From: Massilia aurea
Lineage (GTDB): Bacteria > Pseudomonadota > Gammaproteobacteria > Burkholderiales > Burkholderiaceae_D
NCBI RefSeq assembly: GCF_014200505.1
Contig: NZ_JACHBX010000002.1
Coordinates: 372,001-436,000, forward strand
Direction of reading: 5' to 3'
Length of the DNA: 64,000 bases
Each line of letters starts with the position of its first letter. Within the stretch, counting starts at the first letter, position 1. Position numbers and translations under genes: made by a program. This document shows, piece by piece, positions 28,346-36,600 of the stretch. The notes under the pieces were generated by a model, which was not told the DNA's origin, made no database searches, and saw nothing but the letters and a program-made list of their open reading frames with translations.

Positions 28346-29247
28346 GCGGGCCCGCGGCCATCCTCTGCGCGGGCGAGGCGCTGGCCGACCTGCTGCACCA
28401 GGACGGCGACACATGGCGCAGCCACGCCGGCGGCTCGACCTGGAACGTGGCGCGGGCACTGGCTGCGCTGGGCGTCGCCAGCGGTTTCGCCGGCGCCATC
28501 AGTCGTTGCATGGCCGGCGATGCGCTATGGCGCGCCAGTGAAGCGGCAGGCCTGGACCTGCGCTACCTGCAGCGCGCGGCCACGCCGCCGCATGACATCG
28601 TCAGCGACGACGTGGCAGCGAACCTGCATTTCGATGTGACGATGATGCCGCCCGGCTGGCCGCACGAGGTGCAGTGGCTGCACTTCGGCGGCACCAGCCT
28701 GGCGCGTGGACCGCTCGACCTCGCGCTGATCGCATTGGCCGAACAGGCGAAAGCGCATGGGCTGCGCATCAGTTATGACCCGCACTGGCGCAACCTGATG
28801 GGACCAGCCTACGACGCGACGCTGCGGCGCATGACCGAACTGGCCGACGTCATCAAGGTGTCCGACGACGACCTGCGCGCGCTGTTTCGCAGCCACGACA
28901 CGCTTGGCTCGCTGGGGCGCCTGCGCGCGCGCAATCCAGCAGCGCTGGTGCTGCTCACGCGCGGCGCCGGCGGCGCGTCGCTGTATCACGGCGCGCAGAC
29001 ATGGCATGCGCAGGCGCCCGTCGTTGACGCCGTCGATGTGGTGGACGTGGTCGATACGCTGGGCGCGGACGATGCAGGGATGGCCGGGCTGATTTATTCG
29101 CTGCAGCAGTGGCCCGATGCAGGCATGGCTGCGCACCTGGCGTTTGCGGTGGCGGCGGGCAGCGCCGCAGGCCGGAGGGCGGGAGCGCACGCGCCCGACC
29201 TCGGCGCCGTCCGGGCGCTGCTAGGCAGGGTCGCAGTCATCTGCTGA
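28342..29247 (+). CDS. PfkB family sugar kinase (fructokinase-like)
   Basis: 301 residues, ribokinase/PfkB fold. The N-terminal AGGSTWNVARALAALG is the first family signature. The C-terminal signature, normally DTxGAGD, reads DTLGADD (238-244): the catalytic Asp position is kept (D244), but the Gly of the anion hole is replaced by D243. Just before it is a repeated VDVVDVVD stretch. Fructokinase or mannokinase activity would fit the GH92 neighbour, giving phosphorylation of released sugar. Whether the altered motif is active is open. It overlaps the LacI frame by 4 bases. Confidence 0.85.
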   Translation: MSGPAAILCAGEALADLLHQDGDTWRSHAGGSTWNVARALAALGVASGFAGAISRCMAGDALWRASEAAGLDLRYLQRAATPPHDIVSDDVAANLHFDVTMMPPGWPHEVQWLHFGGTSLARGPLDLALIALAEQAKAHGLRISYDPHWRNLMGPAYDATLRRMTELADVIKVSDDDLRALFRSHDTLGSLGRLRARNPAALVLLTRGAGGASLYHGAQTWHAQAPVVDAVDVVDVVDTLGADDAGMAGLIYSLQQWPDAGMAAHLAFAVAAGSAAGRRAGAHAPDLGAVRALLGRVAVIC

Positions 29248-29265
29248 ACGCGACCTGCGACGGGA

Positions 29266-30420
29266 TCACGCCGAGGCGGCGCACTGGGCGCTGTCGCCCA
29301 CGAAAGGACGGCAGTCGACGGGGATGTCGATCAGGAACGTCGTGCCCAGCTCGGGCGAGCTGTCGACCGACACGCTGCCGCCGTGGCTTTCGCCCACGGC
29401 CTTGACGAACGGCAGACCGATGCCCCAGCCGGTGGCCGAGAACGGCCCTGTTTCGCGGCGCAGGTACTCGAAGATCCGGTTGTGCTGCTCTTCAGGAATC
29501 GCGTTGCCTTCGTTGTGAACGCTCAGCATCATGCGCCCGCGCGTCTGGTGCGCCCTGATGCTGACGGTACCGCCGTCGCCATACTTGATCGCGTTGTTGA
29601 CGAGGTTTTCCAGTGCGCGCCAGAGCGAGGCGCGGCACCAGTGGCCCGTAACCGGCTCGCCGGCCACGTCAACGACAACCTGCGTGCCATGCGGGCCATG
29701 CCCGTATTGCTCGCCCAGTTCGCGCGTCAGGCTCAGGATATCGAAGTGCGTCAGGTGCAACGGGATCTTCGCCGCGCCCTGGAACGTCAGCGCGTCGAGC
29801 AGTTCGGCCATCATCTCGTTGAGCCGGTCGGCATTGGTGCCGATGCGGGCGGCGACGTTTTTCACCTGCGCCCAGTCGGCCGTCATCGACATGAGCTGCG
29901 CGCCATGCGCGACCACCGACAACGGCGTGCGCATGTCGTGCGACAGCGCGGCCGCCATCTTGTGCCGCAGATCTTCATGGATCTGCGTGAACGAGCGCAC
30001 TGCCTCGCGCATGGCGGCATTGATTGACGCGTCGATGATGCGCCAGTGGTCGTCGTCCAGGACCACCCTGCCCTTGGCCACGACCGCAATCGACTCTCGC
30101 AGGATCTGGTATTCGTGGACCACCTGGTCGGGGCCGAACGGCGTCATGCGGGCGCGCTCGGTGCCGTGGACGCTGGCCGAATTGTTGCCGCTCGCAGCCT
30201 GCGTGCGCGGATGGTCCGGGCTCAGGGCTTCGGCGATATTGTCGAAAAACGCCGGCAGCGTGTTGGTCAGCACGGGCCGCAGCAGATTCTGGGCGCCGTC
30301 GACGCGCGCGCGCACTTCCCGTTCCCAGCGGTCCATGACGGCGTCGCGGATGGAAATGAATTGCAACCCGGTGGGCGAAATACCGTGGCGGTCAACATTC
30401 TGGTCAGTGGCTAGTGTCAT
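29266..30420 (-). CDS. Soluble sensor histidine kinase with RsbRD-like N terminus
   Basis: 384 residues, no membrane segment. Residues about 20-140 form a helical domain resembling the RsbT co-antagonist (RsbRD) N-terminal domain. The dimerisation/phosphoacceptor helix is AALSHDMRTPLSVV (His near residue 160), followed by an ATPase domain with NLVNNAIKYG (N box) and ATGWGIGLPFVK (G box). It should therefore autophosphorylate in the cytosol in response to an internal signal. No response regulator is encoded next to it, so it is an orphan here. It ends 18 bases from the convergent kinase gene. Confidence 0.92.
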   Translation of the reverse strand: MTLATDQNVDRHGISPTGLQFISIRDAVMDRWEREVRARVDGAQNLLRPVLTNTLPAFFDNIAEALSPDHPRTQAASGNNSASVHGTERARMTPFGPDQVVHEYQILRESIAVVAKGRVVLDDDHWRIIDASINAAMREAVRSFTQIHEDLRHKMAAALSHDMRTPLSVVAHGAQLMSMTADWAQVKNVAARIGTNADRLNEMMAELLDALTFQGAAKIPLHLTHFDILSLTRELGEQYGHGPHGTQVVVDVAGEPVTGHWCRASLWRALENLVNNAIKYGDGGTVSIRAHQTRGRMMLSVHNEGNAIPEEQHNRIFEYLRRETGPFSATGWGIGLPFVKAVGESHGGSVSVDSSPELGTTFLIDIPVDCRPFVGDSAQCAASA

Positions 30421-30605
30421 GCGGTCGTCAGTGTCAGGGCCGTGCGCAGCATGCGCGATCGGTCACGAATAAGGGAAGATCAGCGGCGATCAGGGGCCAT
30501 TCCCGAATTATATAGCGCAAGCCAATTCGCACCGCGCGGCCGGCCACCGCCCCGATGATTTTCAGCGCCGGCTGTGGCTGGGCCGCCACGCCCCGCGCGC
30601 TGGCC

Positions 30606-33600
30606 CTAGGCGCCGGCCGGCGTCCCCGCGATCCACAGCTCCACCCGGTGATCGCGCCGGTCATCCTGCATCTCGAACGTCCAGTCAGGACATGGCTGGC
30701 CATCGAGCAGCAAGCCTTCCATGCCGTCGCCCGCATGCACCGTGATCTCGTAGAACGCGCTGTGATAACGATAGCGCAGGCTGAATCCTTCCCAGCCCGG
30801 CGCCAGGTGCGGCGTCAGGTGCAGGCGCGCACCGTTGCGCTCCACGCCCAGCAGCGCTTCGATTGCCAGCAGCCAGGTGGCCCCGGCCGAGGCGGTGTGC
30901 AAGCCGCCGATGGCGCGGCCGATGTGCGGCGCCACCGTGCGCACGCCGCCCGCGAGGAAGTATGGCGGCGCGCCGTGATCGGCCGTGCGGTCCGGCGCCA
31001 GGGTCGGCGCCAGCGGATCGAGCATGCCGGCCAGTTGCCACGCGCGGCCGGCGTCGCCCAGCCGCGCGAAGCCTGTCGCCGCCAGCGCGACGGCGCCGTG
31101 GTCCTGGCCGGGGCTGGCCACGACGCGCTCGCTCCAGTGCCCGTCGACCGCCGGATCGCACAGCAGCGTGACGCCATGCGCCTCGTCGACCAGGCGCATT
31201 GCTGCGGCGCGCAGCGCGGCAGCACCGTGTTCGGCGTCGGCCTGCACCGCCCAGCCCTGGGTCGACAACTCGACGCGGCAAGCGGCGTTGGCGATCGAAC
31301 CGAGTGCATTGCGGCTGTCCAGCCACGTCCAGCGGTACCAGTCGCCGTCCCAGCCATGTTCTTCGCATTGCGCCCGGAGCGCCAGCGCGGCGCCGCGGCA
31401 GGTGGTGGCAAAACCGAAGTCGCCGCGCCGGTCCGCCACGTCGGCGAAGCGTTGCAGCACGGTCGCCATGAAAAAGCCCGTGCGCACGCTTTCGACACGG
31501 CCCGTGGCGTCATCGTCGTGCAGGCGCGCCGCCGCCGGCGGCAGGCCGCGCTGGCCGAAGCGCAGGCAGCCGCGCAGGCCGTGCACGCAGTGCTGGTACA
31601 GGTCGTCCCCGGCGGCCAGCCGCGTGGCGTCGCCGGGATCGGCGCCGAATGGCAGCACGGCCAGCAGCGCGTGGTCACCCGTCACGGCCAGGTAGCGCGT
31701 CAGCACAAAGGGCAGCCACAGGAAATCGTCGACCGCAGGAGCCGGCAGGTTGGACTGCGCCGAGGCGAAATCGCGCGCCGCCTGCAGCAACGCGTCACGC
31801 AGCAGCTCGGGCCGGGCATGCACGCTGGCGAGCAGCGACTGCAGGCGTGTGGCGGGACAACGCTCGCCCCACGCCGCGCTGATTGCCTGATACGGCAGCC
31901 AGGTGTTGATGCGCAGGTCGAGCGAAGCGTCGGGCGAATGCAGTTGGACTGCGCCCAGCGTGCCAGCCCACCAGTTGTGCAGGCGCTCCCACGCGGCAGC
32001 GGCGGCGCGCGCGCCACCGTGCACTTGCACCTCACGGCTGGCGTCGAGCGTGCCGGGACCGGCCACGCCCAGTACGAAGACCAGTTCGCGCTCTTCGCCC
32101 GGCGCCAGCGTGATCGCCGTTTGCAGGGCCGCACATGGCGTGCGCCCCGCGCCGCTGGCGCCGGACAGGCTGCGGCGGCCCAGCGCCGCCGGCTGCGCGA
32201 TGCTGCCCTGGCGGCCGATGAATTCGTCGCGGTCACAGGTTGCGGCGACATCCTCGGCGTCGACATGGAAGAACCCCACCTGGTCGCGGAAGTCGTCGCT
32301 GAACGCATTGCGCGCGAACAGCGCGCCGCTGGCCAGGTCGATGCCGGTGACGACCTGCAGGCCAGGCGTGGCGTCGACGCTGTCGAGCTGCCATGCCACG
32401 AATCCGGTCACGCTGAGGCGGCGCGGCGCATCGCTGTCGTTGCGCAGCCGGAGCACGCTGTATTTGATGGGGACATCCGGCGCCACGAAGCAGCGCAGCG
32501 CCGAATGGATGCCGTGCGCGCCGTGTTCGAACACGGTGTAGCCGACGCCGTGCCGGGTCAGGTAGGGTTCCGGCGATGGCGCCGGCCACGGCGTGGGCGA
32601 CCAGAGGGCGCCGCTGTCTTCGTCGCGCAGGTAGAACGCTTCGCCATCCTGCGGTGCGACATCGTCGTTGCCGGCGCTCAGGCGCGCAGTGCGCGTCCCG
32701 CTCCAGGTGACCGCATGGCCCCGTTCCGAGACCACCGATCCGAAGCCGGGATTGGCCAGCAGGTTGGCCCAGGGCGCCTGCGGCGCCGGCACGGCAGCGC
32801 TGCTGCGCACTTCGTATTCGCGGCCATCGGGCGTGAAGCCGCCGATGCCGTTGTCGAACAGTCGCTCTGGCTGCACGGTGGGCAGTGCTTCCGTCATCCA
32901 CGGCGTGGTTGCACCAGCCACCAGCGGCGACGGCAAGGCGACGCCGGGTCGCGCGGCGCGGCGCAGCTGGTCGGCCAGGTCGCCCCGGCCGGACAACAGC
33001 AGCACGCTTGCGCTCGAGCGCAGCAGGATGCGGTCTTCCTGCGCGACGTCTTCGCGCAGGAACAGGTGCACGCCGCCCGGCGCATCGAAGGTGTCGGGAT
33101 CAACCAGGGCCATCGCCAGCGTCATCACGCCCTCGCGCACGGCGCGGCTGTCGCACAGCACCAGCAGGTCGACCGCGAAGCCGCGGTTGCGCCAGTAGGT
33201 ATGCGCCTGCAGCACCTGGCGTGCCAGGCCAGTGTCCGGACCGTCCGCCAGCTGCAGCAGCAGCACCGGCTGCGCGCCATCGATGCCGTATGCGAGCAGG
33301 TCGGCGCGGCCGCGCACATTGCGCGCGATAACGGCCGGGTCGGCGCGCAGGGCCGGCACCGGCTGCAGCAGGCAGCCAGCCAGGCGGTTGCACAGCTGCG
33401 CGTCGGCTTCGCTCACGTCCATGCGGCGCAGGAAGGCCTGGGCCTGGGTCCAGGCCGCGTCGATCGCGCGGTCGACTGCATGGCCGGCGCTGTAGCGGGC
33501 CGCCAGTTCACGCGCCATCGCCCGGCTGGCGGCAACGCCCAGCACCAGGTCGACGGTGATCTCCTGTTGCGGCGCCAGCGTGACGGTGCGGCGCAAGGCC

Positions 33601-36600
33601 AGCAACGCGTCATCCGGTTCGGCGACGAGGCCGGGCAGCGCGCCGCCGGCGCCGATGGCCTGTGGCGCGCGCAAATCGTGGCCGCGGCCGATGAAGCGCG
33701 CGCGGTCCGTTTCCACCGTCACGGCAGGCGCGATGTCGCGCACCGCCATGCGGTGCATGACGACGGGTGCATCGGCCGCCGTGACGCACAGCAGGCTGTC
33801 GTGGGGAGCGTCGAATTCGATCATGATGTGACTGCGGCCGCCCGGCTCCAGCGCCGGCCCGGCCAGCGCCACGCTGCTGGTCAGCTCCAGCGTGACCGCC
33901 TGGGGGCCCTGATTGACGATGCGGATGCGGCGCAGCTCGACGTCGTCGTCCGGCGCCACCACGATATCGGTGTGAATGGCCAATCCACTATCCAGGCAGC
34001 GCACGCTGGCCCGGCCCTCGGAGAACACCGTTTCGCGCTCGCTGTCAGGCAGAACGCCCGGCCAGACCTGGCCGGATGCGACGTCGCGCACATGGCACGT
34101 CAAACCGGTGTCGCCGATGCCGGTGCGGGTAATCTGCTTGTCATCCCAGCGGCTGGCGCCAGTGCCATCGCTGGCCACGACCAGGTGATAGCGGCCATTG
34201 GACAGCAGCTGGACTTCGGGCAGCACCGGGGGTTCGCTTCCGATGACGCGCGCATACGGGCGCGCCGTCACGCTCTGGCTGGCCGTCGCCGCGCCGGTGT
34301 AGCGACGTTCGGCGGCTGCGCCGGAGACCGGCACCGGTTCTTGCAGCAAGGGCAGCGCGGCCCGGAATTCGGGATCGCGGCAGAAGCGGCGCTGCATCGG
34401 TTCGCCCAGCAGATGGCGGGCCAGCGCCAGTAGCAGCATCGCCTGGTGGTGCGCAGCATAGGCCCGCACGACGACCTGGCGCTCGCCCTGAGGCAGACGG
34501 CTTGGTGCGTAGTCGAGCGCTTCATACAACCCGAGCTCGCCCAGCATGCCTTGCGCCGCGAACGCGCGCAGATTGGTGCTGGCCAGGCCCGGCGTCACGC
34601 CCAGCGCCAGCGCGGCGGCATACGGCGCCGCGACCAGGTCGTCATCACGCTGGCGCTGCAGCGCCGCGGCGGGCAAGCCGAACTGGCCGGAGCGGTAGCG
34701 CGCAGCGGCGTCCACGGCATTGCAACGGGATGGCGAAAAGCCCCACAGCACGTCCCTGCTTTTGGCATGTGCAGCCTGCGCGCGCACCAGCGCGCGGGCG
34801 GCGGCGTCGAGCAGCGTGTCGCGCCAGACCGGCATCCAGAGTTGCGGCGCGAGCAGATCGGCCATGGCGCCACGGCGCGACAGCAGCAGCGTGCTTCCGC
34901 CAGCCATACGCTGCGGGCGCCCGAGCGACCACCAGTGCTGCTGCGGCAGCTGGTCCTGGGCCACGGCGGCAAAACTGGCCATGCGCGACTCCGACGCCAG
35001 CAAGTCGCAACTGTCGCCGTCCAGGCGCTTGTCGCGCACGTGGTAACCGGCGGCCAGCTGGCCAGTGGCGGGGTCGACCAGCGCGCCGAAGTCCATGCGG
35101 GCAGTATCGCGCGCCGCGGCGGCCAGGGCAGCCAGCCGCTCGATGCGCTCCTGCGCGCAAGCGCGGCCCGCACCCACCAGAGCAGCCAGGCCGGCGCCAC
35201 CCGTTGCCGGCGCGTCGAGCTGCGCCAGTTCGCGCAGTGTCGGGATCCGGGTCAGGCTGGCGCCGAGCACGTATTCCTGGACAGCGCGCATCCACGGCGC
35301 CAGTGCGTACAGGTCGTCCAGCTGCGCGCTGCAGCCGGCATGCAGACGTTCGACCCAGGCGAGCAGCGCCGGCTCTGCCGCCGCAGCCTCGGGCAGACTG
35401 GCGATCAAGCGTTCGGCATTGGCCAGCGCCAGGCGCAGGCAATCGGCGAGGCCCGGCAGCGTATCGAGGGCGCGGCAGCGTTCGGGCGTCAGCGCGCCAT
35501 CCATCTCGTCCAGCGCATCCAGGAATGACGCCGGCGCGCCCTGCGCGTGCTCGCGCACGACCAGCAGCGTGGCGCGGATGCCGTCCGGCGCAGCGCCGGC
35601 GATCGGCTGATCCAGCAATTCGTCCATGCCGACGGCAAAGGTGCGCAGCGCCAGCACCAGGCTGCCGCTGGCGGCGGTATCGACATGGTGTGGCTCGAGC
35701 GGGGCCAGCGTGGCGCCGTCGTACCAGTGCAGCAGATGGCCGTTCCATCGTTCGAGCAGCGCCAGCGAGGCGAATGCGCGCTCGCTGCGTTCCAGCAGTC
35801 CGCCCAGTGGCAGGAAGCCGAAGTCGCGCGCGCTCAGCGTGGCCAGCAGGCCAAGGCCGATCCCGTCGGGCGAGACCCGTGCATCGACCGCGGGCTCGGG
35901 ATGTTCGAGCACGGCGTGCGGCGCCAGCCCATGACCATCGGCGCCGTGGCGTTCGAAGAAGCCCCAGGTGCGGCGCGCCAGCGCGCGCAAGAATTGGTCC
36001 TGCGCCGGGGCGAGGCGCGCGCTGCGGCGGGTTACGTGCCCCGTCCACCAGGCCAGCACCGGCGACAGGAACCACACCAGCAGCATCGGCGCCGTGGCAA
36101 ACAAGGCGTACGGGTTGGCAAAGCTCACCAGCGTGGCAGTACCCATCGCCAGCAGCGGCGGGAACCACATGGCGCGGCCGCTGATTTCTAGAGAACGGCC
36201 AGGGACCGCCGCCGTCTGCGTGTCGAGCAAGCCGCGCTGCGTCACGTGCCGGCGCCACAGGCCCCGCACGAGGGCATGGCCATCGACCAGCGCCGCATGC
36301 GGCAGGAAGGCTGCCCACAAGGCGCTGCGCGTGAGCGTCAGGCGCGCGCCGCGCACCCAGCCGTCCAGGTGCTGGCGCCATGGTGCGTCGAGCGGCCGGT
36401 CGCCCAGCGCCACCAGCATGCCCACCAGCGCGGGCACGAACACGACCGCCAGCACCGCCGCGGTCCAGAACACGGGCGCGGCCAGCAGGCTCCAGCACAG
36501 GATCAGCAAGGCAAGGGACGCCGGCGCGACGAGACTCGCGCGCAGCTGGTCGAACAGCATCCAGCGCGCGGGCGCGTACTCGAGGTAATCGGGACCGCGA

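Noticed and set aside
30555..34433. Very long open frame on the plus strand opposite the NdvB-like gene
   Set aside because: It is an antisense shadow in high-GC sequence: Arg/Gln/His/Ala-rich with no domain signature, while the minus strand encodes recognisable family segments throughout.
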